A stretch of DNA of 64,000 bases, taken from contig NZ_CP073015.1 in NCBI RefSeq assembly GCF_018080005.1, forward strand, positions 2,384,501 to 2,448,500, read 5' to 3'. The translations under genes were made by a program, and so were the position numbers. This DNA is from Flavobacterium sp. CS20. Lineage in GTDB: Bacteria > Bacteroidota > Bacteroidia > Flavobacteriales > Flavobacteriaceae. The notes beneath the pieces are model-generated. The model did no database searches, was not told where the DNA came from, and saw only the letters and a list, made by a program, of their open reading frames with translations. The first letter of the stretch is position 1, and the number at the start of each line of letters is the position of its first letter. Of the stretch, positions 49,887-59,049 are shown one piece after another.

Positions 49887-50310
49887 GTAAGGAATATTTG
49901 ATTTTTTAAGAATTATTTCTTAAATAAATTGTAACTAATCAATCCGCAAATTAGCAAAAATATTTAGTGTAGATAAAACTGGTTGCTGATTTTTTAAACA
50001 AGAACCTGTTACAGATCTAAGTTTGGCAAAGTTATCACAGCCTTGTTCTGATCTAAATTGTCCAGAGATTTTCTGTTTTACTTTTATATTTCTTATAGCT
50101 CTTTCAGAGGCGTTGTTATCTGGAGGGACATCCAGATGATAGAGGAATGTAAAGATATAGTTCCTGTATTTTATAAGTCTTTTTTTAAAGGTTATTAATT
50201 CTCTATGTTCTTTTGGCGGATCATGATTTAAGATGATATCCATTCTTTTTTCTATACTTTTCTTTATTGGACAATTCTCATTAAAGGCTATTTCTTTTAT
50301 TTTTTTCTTA
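49887..50310 (-). mobile_element. IS66-family remnant (transposase C-terminus)
   Basis: The coding part gives 'PPDNNASERAIRNIKVKQKISG' and 'LRSVTGSCLKNQQPVLSTL', the C-terminal signature of IS66 transposases, ending at 49935. GTAAGG at 49887 resembles the start of an IS66 terminal repeat. The 5' part of the transposase is missing because the sequence joins the lspA copy at 50311. Confidence 0.75.
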
Positions 50311-50603
50311 AAGCTGATGGCAATTAACAAGATTTTTGGTGCTTTTTTTCGAGTCGAATCCCATAACCACCAACCAATGCCAACAATAGCAAATAGGCGA
50401 AATACAGTGAGTATGATTTTGCCATAATCACCCGGAATTTTTGCTCCCCAAGCCATACCTTCATTTTCTATAAAAAGAATCTGAAACCAGGAAAACACTT
50501 CAATGCTTTCATACAGTTTGAAATGGGTTTTGATATAAATTTTAGAAATCTGATCTATAATTAAAATCACGATTATAAACCAGATTGATTTTTTTAAGTT
50601 CAT
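49935..50603 (-). pseudogene. Chimeric ORF: LspA N-terminus fused to IS66 transposase C-terminus
   Basis: 222 residues in one open frame. Residues 1-97 match LspA of 40251-40862 (one difference) and then switch at 'LLIAIS|FKKKIKE' to the IS66 transposase tail. The LspA part lacks both catalytic Asp and the last two membrane helices. The transposase part lacks the catalytic core. It is a recombination product and probably non-functional, although it would still be transcribed and inserted in the membrane. Confidence 0.85.
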
Positions 50604-51298
50604 CTATATAAAAGATGTGAAAGGCAAAAATAGGGTTTTTATTCCATTTGCCTAACAATGATATTGCCGTTTACGCTCTTGAGGTTGATTTGATTTTTTT
50701 TTGAATAAAACGAATCAATTTTTATCATTCCATTTTGTGAAAACGCCTTGATATCAGCTCTTTTGGTGTTTATTTTTATATTCCCGTTAAACGTATTGAT
50801 ATCTGCATGACCAACAAAAGCTTTGAGGTTACAATGTCCAGATTTTGTATTGAGTTGAAAATATTCAAATTCACCCTGACCTTCAACTGAAGCTAAATCT
50901 GACTCTATGATAAGTTGAGACTGTTGAGGAAGATCAAATGTAACGCTTACGGAAAAACTCTGCATTGAAGTCATTTTATTATCGCCAAATTCTAAAGCTT
51001 TAGGATAAATACTTTTTATAATCAAACTGTCATTTTGAATGCGATAGTAAAAATACAACTCGGTTTTATAAGTGCTTTCTGCTGATGAATTGAATTTAAA
51101 ATAAGCTGATTTATGCGTCTTGATTTTAATTTTTGAAACTTGATTGGCTTGAAACCACACGACTTTGATGTCATTGTTGTTGATTTCAAAAGAGGTTTTG
51201 AATTGCGGATAAGCTTTTTGAATGCTTAAAAATACTAATAGTAAAAACAAAAAGATTTGTTTGAAAATCATTTATGTAATTTAGATTGTAATTAAATA
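50311..51298. repeat. Right 988-bp direct repeat
   Basis: Second copy of 40570-42953, without the IS. Joined on its left to the IS66 remnant and on its right to the DUF3307 gene. About ten base differences from the left copy were noticed by eye, including one that changes lspA Val to Ile. Confidence 0.9.
50639..51271 (-). CDS. Secreted beta-strand-repeat protein (DUF4097-like), intact copy
   Basis: 210 residues. Signal peptide (about 1-22, ending KAYPQ). The mature part is rich in short strands ('LIIESDLASVEGQGEFEYFQLNTKSGHCNLKAFVGHADINTFNGNIKI' region), resembling DUF4097 beta-solenoid proteins. The family is uncertain. It lies 10 bp from DUF3307 and is the working twin of the disrupted copy at 42390-42926. 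Confidence 0.75.
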   Translation of the reverse strand: MIFKQIFLFLLLVFLSIQKAYPQFKTSFEINNNDIKVVWFQANQVSKIKIKTHKSAYFKFNSSAESTYKTELYFYYRIQNDSLIIKSIYPKALEFGDNKMTSMQSFSVSVTFDLPQQSQLIIESDLASVEGQGEFEYFQLNTKSGHCNLKAFVGHADINTFNGNIKINTKRADIKAFSQNGMIKIDSFYSKKNQINLKSVNGNIIVRQME

Positions 51299-51994
51299 TT
51301 TATAACCCAAACCTATAACAATAGCTATGAGAAAGCTCAATAAAGTTCCGATTAAAATGTATTCTGTGAGTTTTCTGTCTTTTGCTCTTGAAAGATCACC
51401 AAACCTAAATACAGATTTTGCAGTGATTAAAAACCCAATTGCACTCCAATGACCTAATACAATAAATAAAAAGATAAACAAGCGTTCTAAAATACCAATA
51501 AAAGCACCAGCATTTTTTAAAGCACTTTTAGGTTGGTCTTCATCTAATTGCCATTTACTCATCAGCGTTTTTATAACAACTGAAGTTACTGATGTTAGCA
51601 TCAAAATGGAGAGAAGTGTCAGTAAAAAATTACCTGAAAAGATGTTATCAAAACCAATTGAAAATGGAAAATTAAGATCAACCACAAGACCAATTACTGA
51701 TAAATGTAGCCCTTGGTCTATAAAAAACAAACGTCTTTCATTTTTAGAATTTTGTAAATAGAGTTTTGCCAAATCAATAACAAAATGGCTTAATAAAATC
51801 ATCAAAATATAAGGCCAAAGGCTAAAATCTAATTTTAAAAGAAGCAACAGTGCTATGGTATGCACCAAAATATGATAATATAAATATTTGGATTTATGTT
51901 TTTTGCGTTTTTTTTCGCTTATCCAAGTATTGGGTTGTAAGACAAAATCACCAATGATATGAGCAATCAATAATTTTAAAGTAAAAGCTAACAT
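51281..51994 (-). CDS. DUF3307 family membrane protein
   Basis: A 237-residue integral membrane protein with about six hydrophobic segments. The N-terminal 'KLLIAHIIGDFVLQPNTWISEKK' and 'YYHILVHT' carry the conserved His/Asp and Trp residues of DUF3307. It overlaps the SatD-like gene by 7 bp, a pairing often seen in Bacteroidota. Function unknown. Confidence 0.85.
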   Translation of the reverse strand: MLAFTLKLLIAHIIGDFVLQPNTWISEKKRKKHKSKYLYYHILVHTIALLLLLKLDFSLWPYILMILLSHFVIDLAKLYLQNSKNERRLFFIDQGLHLSVIGLVVDLNFPFSIGFDNIFSGNFLLTLLSILMLTSVTSVVIKTLMSKWQLDEDQPKSALKNAGAFIGILERLFIFLFIVLGHWSAIGFLITAKSVFRFGDLSRAKDRKLTEYILIGTLLSFLIAIVIGLGYKYLITI

Positions 51995-52590
51995 AATTCA
52001 GCAATTTGATTTTTATAATAATTATTCATCATCATCATTTCGTCAAATCCACCACGTTTTAAGGCTTCGCTGATACTGCTTTGAGATTTGTTGAGCTTGT
52101 CGGCGAGTTCTTTTTGTTTGAGATTTGGATTTTCAATCGAAAGTTTAATGATTTTAGCCACCGTTGGACTCCAACGATCTGCTGTCAGTAAAGATAAAGA
52201 TAGCATTAGATTTATGGTATCGTCAAACTTTTTGTTTTCAGATTTTAAAATCATATTTTGTTTTTTTAACGCATCAAAACTTTCTCCCGACCTTATAAAA
52301 GCTGAACCATTAGATTCGGTGATATGAATTGATTCATAATTTTGTTTTCCCAAACCTATACCGATTCGCACATCCAAATCTTCAAATTGTTTAATGGCAG
52401 ATTTAAGATGTATTGACGCTAATATCGCTTTTTCATTTGAAATAGCTAATTGAAAACTATCACCCCTAAAAACTTCCCAATCCTTTGGTGCTTTGCCATA
52501 AAATTCTAATGTCGATTTAAGCACTTGAAGCCATACTTCAGCATTTTCGCTTTTAGAATTTACAACATCTCCTGTTAATACCGCTATCAT
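51988..52590 (-). CDS. SatD family protein with a C-terminal helix-turn-helix
   Basis: 200 residues. 'IAVLTGDVVNSK' and 'WEVFRGDSFQLAI' are the SatD N-terminal motifs (cyclase-like fold, with Asp pairs in GDVVNS and GDSF). The C-terminal 'NLKQKELADKLNKSQSSISEALKRGG' is a helix-turn-helix. It probably controls or works with the DUF3307 membrane protein, whose start it overlaps. Biochemical activity is unknown. Confidence 0.82.
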   Translation of the reverse strand: MIAVLTGDVVNSKSENAEVWLQVLKSTLEFYGKAPKDWEVFRGDSFQLAISNEKAILASIHLKSAIKQFEDLDVRIGIGLGKQNYESIHITESNGSAFIRSGESFDALKKQNMILKSENKKFDDTINLMLSLSLLTADRWSPTVAKIIKLSIENPNLKQKELADKLNKSQSSISEALKRGGFDEMMMMNNYYKNQIAELC

Positions 52591-52705
52591 TTTTATTTGA
52601 TATTTTTTACAAATATATCGGTTTTAGAACAGATATCCAAATAAATCGGCTATAAAGCCGATAATTAAGAATATCGGGTTTAAAGCCGATAATTGTTTAG
52701 AGGTT

Positions 52706-53650
52706 TTAATTTAAAAATTCTCTTTTGATTTTATCTACAATGGTTTGAGCCAATTTAGCCTTACTTTCAATGGTCCAACCAGCGATATGTGGAGATAAAA
52801 TCACATTATCGAGTTGTATTAAAGTTTTAAAAGCTTCGGGCATTTGAGATTGATTTGTAAACAAATTTTCAAATGAATTTTTTTCATATTCTAAAACATC
52901 TAAACCTGCACCTTTCACTTTTTTATTTTCTATAGCTTTTACCAAATCATCAGTTTTTATAACCAGACCACGAGCGGTGTTGATTAACCAAATAGGGTGA
53001 GAAAATTGAGATAGAAATTTTTCATCAACGATATGTCGAGTTTTTTCAGTTAAAGGCAAATGAAGACTTAAAATTTGAGTTTCTTCAAAAAAGGTTTTTA
53101 AATCGACTTGTTTTGCAAATTTATCGCCAACCTTAGTTTTGATGTCATAGCAAATCACTTTGCAACCAAAACCTTGGAGGCGTTTTGCAAAAGCTTTTCC
53201 CATATAACCATAGCCTAAAATACCCATGGTTTTACCCATAATTTCTTCACCGCGATTCTCTTCTCGTTTCCAAACGCCATTTCTAACTTCTTGATGTGCG
53301 ATGAATAACCGATTGGTCAAATTCAGCAAAAGTCCTAAGGCGTGTTCGGCAACGGCATCACGATTGCCTTCAGGTGCATTAAACAATTTTATGCCTTGTT
53401 GCTCTGCAAAGTCAACATCAATGTTTTCTAAACCAGCACCAACACGACCGATAAATTTTAAGTTTTTAGCTTTTTGTAAAAATGATTTATCAATAGGAAA
53501 TCGGCTACGAATGATAATGCCATCATAGTTTTCAATATGCTTTTCAATTTTAGATTTTGATGATGAATAATCTTCTTCATTGGTCATACCAATAGCTTCA
53601 AGCTGATTGATGAGTAAAGGATGGTTTTGATCAAGATGAAGAATTTTCAT
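52706..53650 (-). CDS. 2-hydroxyacid dehydrogenase (phosphoglycerate dehydrogenase-like)
   Basis: 314 residues. 'GILGYGYMGKAFAKRL' is the NAD loop. The active-site residues are Arg in 'NTARGLVIKT', Glu in 'LDVLEYEKNS' and His in 'LSPHIAGWT'. No ACT domain, so it is a short SerA-like enzyme. It overlaps the thioesterase gene by 4 bp and ends the long minus-strand run. The exact substrate is not certain. Confidence 0.88.
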   Translation of the reverse strand: MKILHLDQNHPLLINQLEAIGMTNEEDYSSSKSKIEKHIENYDGIIIRSRFPIDKSFLQKAKNLKFIGRVGAGLENIDVDFAEQQGIKLFNAPEGNRDAVAEHALGLLLNLTNRLFIAHQEVRNGVWKREENRGEEIMGKTMGILGYGYMGKAFAKRLQGFGCKVICYDIKTKVGDKFAKQVDLKTFFEETQILSLHLPLTEKTRHIVDEKFLSQFSHPIWLINTARGLVIKTDDLVKAIENKKVKGAGLDVLEYEKNSFENLFTNQSQMPEAFKTLIQLDNVILSPHIAGWTIESKAKLAQTIVDKIKREFLN

Positions 53651-54054
53651 AAGTTTTCAAAATAGGGTTTCAAAATATCTGAAGTAAGTCGAGTAGGTTT
53701 TAAGGTTTTTAAACTTATAAAACACCATTGTGCTTCAGAATCAAAGATAAGTTGTTTGGTTTTGGTGTTTGTAATGGTGGTTTTTCTCACAGAAGTTGCT
53801 GTTGAAAAATCATCTATCCAAGTTTTGATGATTAACTCATCGTTGAGTTTAGCTTGTTTTTTGTAATGAACCTCGTGTTTTAAAATCATCCAACCAAATT
53901 GATTTCTCACGCTTTCTAAGCTAAAACTTGTCCAATGTTTTTTTGAAATATCTAAAACCCATTGGATATACGCTAAATTATTGACGTGATTAAAATGGTC
54001 TATCACATCGTTTTCAACTTTAATTTTTTTTTCGAAAGGAATAGGGATTAGCAT
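53647..54054 (-). CDS. Acyl-CoA thioesterase, hotdog fold
   Basis: 135 residues. 'VIDHFNHVNNLAYIQWVLDISKKHW' carries the D-x-x-x-H-V-N-x-x-Y/A motif of 4-hydroxybenzoyl-CoA-type thioesterases (YbgC-like). Single hotdog domain, normal length, cytosolic. It lies between mgtE (11 bp) and the hydroxyacid dehydrogenase (4-bp overlap). Confidence 0.88.
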   Translation of the reverse strand: MLIPIPFEKKIKVENDVIDHFNHVNNLAYIQWVLDISKKHWTSFSLESVRNQFGWMILKHEVHYKKQAKLNDELIIKTWIDDFSTATSVRKTTITNTKTKQLIFDSEAQWCFISLKTLKPTRLTSDILKPYFENL

Positions 54055-54065
54055 AGCAAATTATT

Positions 54066-55418
54066 TCAGAAACCTAACATATATTTAGCGATGGTAAAAA
54101 ATATCAGCAAGCCAAAAATATCGTTGCTTGTCGTGATAAAAGGACCTGTTGCTAATGCTGGGTCTATCTTGTAGCGGTCTAACATAATTGGGACAAAAGT
54201 TCCGATGAGTGAAGCGATAATAATCACTGATATTAATGCAATAGATACCGTGAAAGCCACTAGATAATCACGTCCTAGGATAAAATGTGACCCAATAAAA
54301 AGAATGAGTGATAAAACAATGCCGTTTAAAACATTAAGCCCAACTTCTTTAGCGAGACGTTTCCAAATGGAGCCTGTCAGTGTGCCTTTGGCTATGCTCT
54401 GAACAATAATGGCAGAAGATTGAACCCCAACATTACCAGCCATAGCGACAATGAGTGGCATAAAGAAAAACAGAAATCCATAATTGACCATAGCACTTTC
54501 AAATTGACCAGCAACGGTAACAGCTATAAACCCGCCAAAAAGTGCTAAAATTAACCAAGGTAAACGAGCACGTGTAAGTTCCCAAATGCTATCATCGGCA
54601 TCGACATCTTCAGAAATACCAGCGACCATTTGGTAATCTTTGTCGGCTTCATCTCTAATAAAATCGATAATATCATCAACGGTAATTCTACCGACCAATC
54701 GTCCGATTTCATCAACTACGGGTATGGCTTCAAGGTCGTATTTTTGCATTATACGAGCCACTTCTTCAGCAGAGGTATGTACATCGACATAATCTACATT
54801 TTCGATATAAACATCAGCGATATTGGCATTACTTGGAGCGGTAATTAAATCTTTAAGCGATAATCGTCCTTTTAATTTTCCTTTGTTATCAACAACGTAA
54901 ATTGAATGCACTCTTGTGACATTTTCAGCTTGAGCACGCATTTCTTCCATACAGCCTGTAACACTCCAGTTTTCATTGACCTTAATGAGTTCTTTAGCCA
55001 TCAAACCTCCTGCAGAATCTTCGTCATAACGCATAAGCTCAACTATATGTTGGGCGTGGTCGCGGTCTTTAAGGTTTTTAAATACTTCATCTTTGAGTTC
55101 TACAGATAAGTTTGAAATGATGTCGGTTGCATCATCGGTATCCATTTCTTCAATCTCGTCTGCTATTTCTTTTGGCGTCAGATTTTCGAGGAGTTTATCT
55201 CGATCATCTTCGTCGATTTCCATCAAAATTTCAGCCGTTTTTTCACTGTCTAAAAGTTTGATGATATAGGTGGCTTCATCAAGTGTGAGTTCGTCTAAAA
55301 TTTCAGCTATATCTGCATGATGCATATCATCGAGATGCGACATAAGCTCCTGATTATTTTTTTCTTCAATCAGGTATTTTATTTTTTCAATAAATGCTTT
55401 TGAAATTTCAAACTGCAT
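54066..55418 (-). CDS. mgtE: Magnesium transporter MgtE
   Basis: 450 residues. N-domain of acidic helices ('HLDDMHHADIAEILDEL', 'EIDEDDRDKLLENL') lies at about 10-130, a CBS pair at about 135-255 and five transmembrane helices at about 280-450 with 'PLIVAMAGNVGVQSSAI' (pore P-x-x-x-x-x-x-G-N-x-G). It imports Mg2+ and is gated by Mg2+ binding to the N and CBS domains. It overlaps rsmA by 11 bp. Confidence 0.95.
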   Translation of the reverse strand: MQFEISKAFIEKIKYLIEEKNNQELMSHLDDMHHADIAEILDELTLDEATYIIKLLDSEKTAEILMEIDEDDRDKLLENLTPKEIADEIEEMDTDDATDIISNLSVELKDEVFKNLKDRDHAQHIVELMRYDEDSAGGLMAKELIKVNENWSVTGCMEEMRAQAENVTRVHSIYVVDNKGKLKGRLSLKDLITAPSNANIADVYIENVDYVDVHTSAEEVARIMQKYDLEAIPVVDEIGRLVGRITVDDIIDFIRDEADKDYQMVAGISEDVDADDSIWELTRARLPWLILALFGGFIAVTVAGQFESAMVNYGFLFFFMPLIVAMAGNVGVQSSAIIVQSIAKGTLTGSIWKRLAKEVGLNVLNGIVLSLILFIGSHFILGRDYLVAFTVSIALISVIIIASLIGTFVPIMLDRYKIDPALATGPFITTSNDIFGLLIFFTIAKYMLGF

Positions 55419-56235
55419 CTTTAGCTATTTTTTGGGTTAAATCAACAAAATCTTGATAACTTAATCTTTCGGGTCGTTGAGCAAAGATAAGGTCAGATTT
55501 TAAATTATCGCTCAAATTGAATGTTTTTAAACTGTTACGAAGGGTTTTTCGGCGTTGTTGAAAAGCGGTTTTAACCACTTTAAAAAATAATTTTTCGTCG
55601 CAATCTAATTTGTAGTTTTCTCTACGGGTCAATTTGATTACACCACTATCTACTTTTGGCGGTGGATTAAACACCTGAGGCTTTACAGTAAATAAATATT
55701 TAGTTTCGTAAAACGCTTGAGTTAGTACAGATAGAATACCATATGTTTTATTACCGCTTTCTGCACAAATGCGTTTGGCGACTTCTTTTTGAAACATACC
55801 CGCAAATTCAGGTACAACATTTCTTAATTCTATGGTTTTAAATAAAATTTGACTGGAAATATTGTAAGGAAAATTACCTATGATTCCAAAGCTATCGTCA
55901 TCTAAAATAGTTTCTAAATCTGCTTTTAAAAAATCTTGGTCAATGATTTTAAAACGAGATTGGTTTTCAAGTGGGTTTAAAATATGTTCGTTGAGAAATG
56001 CTATAGAGTCTTTATCGATTTCAAAGGCAAAAAGTTCAACAGGTTTTTTGAGTAAAAATTTGGTAAGCATTCCTGTGCCAGGACCTATTTCTATGAGTTT
56101 ATCAAAAGCTTCATAATTTAATGCATCAGCTATTTTTTGGGCAATGGTTTCATCTTTCAGAAAATGTTGTCCAAAAAACTTTTTTGGGCGAACAAGTTGA
56201 GATAATTTCTGAAAATGATTTTTGGTGTTCGCCAT
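55408..56235 (-). CDS. rsmA: 16S rRNA dimethyladenosine transferase
   Basis: 275 residues. It dimethylates A1518/A1519 of 16S rRNA. 'RPKKFFGQHFLKD' is the family start, 'LIEIGPGTGMLTKFLL' motif I, and 'IIGNFPYNISSQILF' the NxPY catalytic motif. 'KTAFQQRRKTLRNSL' is the C-terminal RNA-binding helix. Normal length. It follows PBP1A by 18 bp. Confidence 0.95.
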   Translation of the reverse strand: MANTKNHFQKLSQLVRPKKFFGQHFLKDETIAQKIADALNYEAFDKLIEIGPGTGMLTKFLLKKPVELFAFEIDKDSIAFLNEHILNPLENQSRFKIIDQDFLKADLETILDDDSFGIIGNFPYNISSQILFKTIELRNVVPEFAGMFQKEVAKRICAESGNKTYGILSVLTQAFYETKYLFTVKPQVFNPPPKVDSGVIKLTRRENYKLDCDEKLFFKVVKTAFQQRRKTLRNSLKTFNLSDNLKSDLIFAQRPERLSYQDFVDLTQKIAKDAV

Positions 56236-56253
56236 TGTAGAGGAGTTTAAATC

Positions 56254-58557
56254 TTAAAAATCGATATTGTAATCTGGTTGAGATGTTGCATTATTACCGT
56301 CTTTAGTTTCGTTATCACATTCCACTTGAATACTTAGGTTTTCAGGCTTTTCAAATTCTTCTGCAGAGACTTCAAATTCTTCATCTTGATAAAGATTTTT
56401 CATATACATTCCCCAAATGGGCAAAGCCATAGTTGCTCCTTGACCATATGTGAGGTTGGTAAATCTAATCGAACGGTCTTCGCCACCAACCCAAACGCCA
56501 GTAGCCAAATCAGGCACCATACCAATAAACCAACCATCGCTTTGATTTTGAGTGGTTCCGGTTTTTCCTGCAATAGGGTTTTTAAAATCATAGGGATAAC
56601 CTGTTACAGCTTTTTTGTAGTGTGGTAAATTTTTAGCCCAAGTTCCTCTCAAGCGTTGACCTGAACCGTATTGGGTTACACCTTCTAAAAGTTTGACGGT
56701 AACATAAGCCGTTTCATAGCTTAAAACATCTTGCGTTTTGGACTTGTGTTGATACAAAACCGTTCCGTTTTTATCTTCAATTCTGCTGACGTAGTAAGGT
56801 TCAACATAAACGCCTTTGTTAGCAAATGTGCTGTAGGCTGAAACCATTTCATAAACACTCAAATCTGGTGTTCCTAAAGCTATTGAAGGATAAGGTTCAA
56901 TGTTTTTGGTATCAATTCCTAATTTTTGAACCAGTTGCAATACGGGTTGAGGACCAGTTTTGTCGATTACTCTTGCGGTAATGGTATTGATAGATTCAGC
57001 AAGAGCTTGTTTTAAGGTTTTAATTTCTCCGTAATCATCACTAGAATTTACAGGTGTCCAGTCTTTAATTAAACCAAATTTTCCTTTAGGTATGGTAAAC
57101 TTTGTATTAGGCAGTTTATAGCAAGGCGAAAGATGAAGCTGATCGATAGCGGTTGCATAAACAAAAGGTTTGAAAGTAGAGCCAACCTGTCGTTTAGCTT
57201 GTTGAACGTGTTCGTATTTAAAGTATTCAAAATCAATGCCACCAACCCAAGCTTTTATAGCACCAGTTTGTGGACGCATAGACATCATCCCAGCGTTTAA
57301 AAATGATTTATGGTAATAAATAGAATCTCTTGGAGTCATGATGGTGTCTTTTTTGCCTTCCCAGCTAAAGACTTTCATTTGGATTGGTTTATCAAACGAA
57401 GCCAGAATAGAATCTTCGGATACACCAGCCTTTTTCATTTGTTTATATCTCGAAGAGTTTTTGATAGATCTATCGATTATTCTGTCGATTTCTTTTTGGG
57501 AAAGACTTCTAAAAGGAGCTGTTTTATTGTTTTTATTTTTTTCAAAAAACACTTTTTGAAGATTTTTCATGTGGGCTTCAACAGCATTTTCTGCATAAGT
57601 TTGAGCTTTAGCATCAAGTGTTGTATAAATTTTTAGACCATCACTGTATAAGTTGTAGAGTTCGCCATCTTCTTTATGATTTTCTGCAATCCAATTATTC
57701 ATAAATTTTTTTAATTCAGCTCTAAAATAAGTGGCTTGACCGTCATTTTGATATTCTGGCGTATAATTCAACTCAAGAGGTAATGCCTTTAGTGAATCTT
57801 TTTCTTCTTCTGTGATAAACTCGTTTCTTGCCATTTGCACTAACACTTGATTGCGTCTTTGAAGTGCGTTGTCTTTAAAAATATCGCGATAAGGATTGCA
57901 CAGTACAGGGTTTTTGAACATCGCAACCAAAGTTGCAGATTCTTCAATATTTAAGTCCTGTGGTTCTTTTCCAAAATAAATACGTGTCGCTGAGCGTATG
58001 CCAACAGCTCCACGTGTAAAGTCAAAAATATTGAAATACATGGCAATGATTTCGTCTTTGGTATATTGCTTTTCCAGACGTGTGGCAATAACCCATTCTT
58101 TGATTTTTTGAGTTAATCTATTGGCTAAACCCGTTTGATTCATGTCTGTAAAAAGCTGTTTAGCGAGTTGCTGTGTGATGGTACTTGCACCACCTTTACT
58201 GCCGAGATAGGCAATAGCTCTTAAAGTACCTTTGGCGTCAATACCTGAATGCGAATAGTATCGTTCATCTTCGGTAGCGACTAAGGCATTGACCAAATGT
58301 TTAGGAAGTTGATCGTAATCAACCGGTGTTCGGTTTTGTTTAAAATATTTACCGAGGGTTTTTCCATCTTGTGAAATAATTTCTGTTGCCAGATCAGTTT
58401 GTGGATTTTCTAATTGTTCAAAGCTTGGCATTTTTCCGAAAACACCTACACTTGCCAGTAGAAATATTGATATTACAAATAGAAACAGCAATACATAAAG
58501 CATCCAAAATTTTTTGATGTATTTGCTCTGGTCTGTTTTTTTCTTTTTTGCCGTCAT
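56254..58557 (-). CDS. Penicillin-binding protein 1A-type bifunctional peptidoglycan synthase
   Basis: 767 residues. N-terminal cytosolic tail and one transmembrane helix at about 18-40, then the GT51 glycosyltransferase with 'ALVATEDERYYSHSGID' (catalytic Glu) and 'GGASTITQQLAKQLF'. The transpeptidase domain has 'GSTFKPFVY' (catalytic Ser), 'SxN-type AESINTITAR' and 'GKTGTTQNQSDGWFIG' (KTG). It polymerises and cross-links peptidoglycan. It overlaps gldH by 4 bp. Confidence 0.93.
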   Translation of the reverse strand: MTAKKKKTDQSKYIKKFWMLYVLLFLFVISIFLLASVGVFGKMPSFEQLENPQTDLATEIISQDGKTLGKYFKQNRTPVDYDQLPKHLVNALVATEDERYYSHSGIDAKGTLRAIAYLGSKGGASTITQQLAKQLFTDMNQTGLANRLTQKIKEWVIATRLEKQYTKDEIIAMYFNIFDFTRGAVGIRSATRIYFGKEPQDLNIEESATLVAMFKNPVLCNPYRDIFKDNALQRRNQVLVQMARNEFITEEEKDSLKALPLELNYTPEYQNDGQATYFRAELKKFMNNWIAENHKEDGELYNLYSDGLKIYTTLDAKAQTYAENAVEAHMKNLQKVFFEKNKNNKTAPFRSLSQKEIDRIIDRSIKNSSRYKQMKKAGVSEDSILASFDKPIQMKVFSWEGKKDTIMTPRDSIYYHKSFLNAGMMSMRPQTGAIKAWVGGIDFEYFKYEHVQQAKRQVGSTFKPFVYATAIDQLHLSPCYKLPNTKFTIPKGKFGLIKDWTPVNSSDDYGEIKTLKQALAESINTITARVIDKTGPQPVLQLVQKLGIDTKNIEPYPSIALGTPDLSVYEMVSAYSTFANKGVYVEPYYVSRIEDKNGTVLYQHKSKTQDVLSYETAYVTVKLLEGVTQYGSGQRLRGTWAKNLPHYKKAVTGYPYDFKNPIAGKTGTTQNQSDGWFIGMVPDLATGVWVGGEDRSIRFTNLTYGQGATMALPIWGMYMKNLYQDEEFEVSAEEFEKPENLSIQVECDNETKDGNNATSQPDYNIDF

Positions 58558-59048
58558 GATTTTTCAGGATTTGCTAATTCAAAACTAAAGCCAACTTCTT
58601 CAATACCTTTGAGTTTGGCCAATGTATTGGTTTCATTGGCTTTACGCATAGCCTGTTTTATTTTTAATTGATATTGTCCTTGCTCATTAAATTTAAGGTT
58701 TTCTTTATACCAAAGTTTATTGTGTTTTAAACTTCCAAAACCTTGTCCCATAAGTCTTCCATCTTTAAACGCCATTTTGTATTCTAAAGTATCTACAATA
58801 ATCTTACCATGTGGAAATTGCATAGCTGTTATAAGAAACAAATTGCTGTATTGATAATCTGCTGTGTTTTTAATATGGATAAAAAAATTATAATTTTTGG
58901 TAGTATCAGGTGCTTTAAATTCAAATTTAGCTATACTATCTTTATGCCAAAATCCATCAAAAGACTTAGATTCATAATAAAAAGGCTTGTTTTGGCAAGC
59001 TCCAAAACAGAAGAGCAATAAACTTATGGCTAAAATTTGTTTAAGCAT
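58554..59048 (-). CDS. gldH: Gliding motility lipoprotein GldH
   Basis: 164 residues from ATG 59048. Lipoprotein signal with lipobox FGAC (Cys at about 18), followed by 'YYESKSFDGFWHKDSIAKFEF' and 'GLGFG-type MGQGFGSLKHNKLWYKENLKF', as in GldH of flavobacteria. The frame extends 78 bp upstream into ricT, but the ATG before the signal peptide is the natural start. GldH is required for gliding motility and chitin use in Flavobacterium johnsoniae (literature knowledge); the present species may or may not glide. Confidence 0.88.
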   Translation of the reverse strand: MLKQILAISLLLFCFGACQNKPFYYESKSFDGFWHKDSIAKFEFKAPDTTKNYNFFIHIKNTADYQYSNLFLITAMQFPHGKIIVDTLEYKMAFKDGRLMGQGFGSLKHNKLWYKENLKFNEQGQYQLKIKQAMRKANETNTLAKLKGIEEVGFSFELANPEKS

Positions 59049-59049
59049 T

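Larger units (their letters stand above)
42954..50310. other. 7.36-kb catabolic island between direct repeats
   Basis: Bounded by the two 989-bp repeats. All genes run on the minus strand: an AraC regulator (broken), C-C hydrolase, extradiol dioxygenase, outer-membrane channel, cupin, two SDRs and a hydroxyacid dehydrogenase, with an IS66 remnant at the right edge. Codon and base use look visibly less AT-rich than in the flanking core genes (by eye). The first 130 bp (42954-43088) hold no gene. Acquisition by horizontal transfer is inferred. Confidence 0.75.

Noticed and set aside
54066-55418. MgtE as a riboswitch-controlled gene
   Set aside because: mgtE starts inside rsmA (11-bp overlap), so there is no leader that could hold an M-box or similar element.
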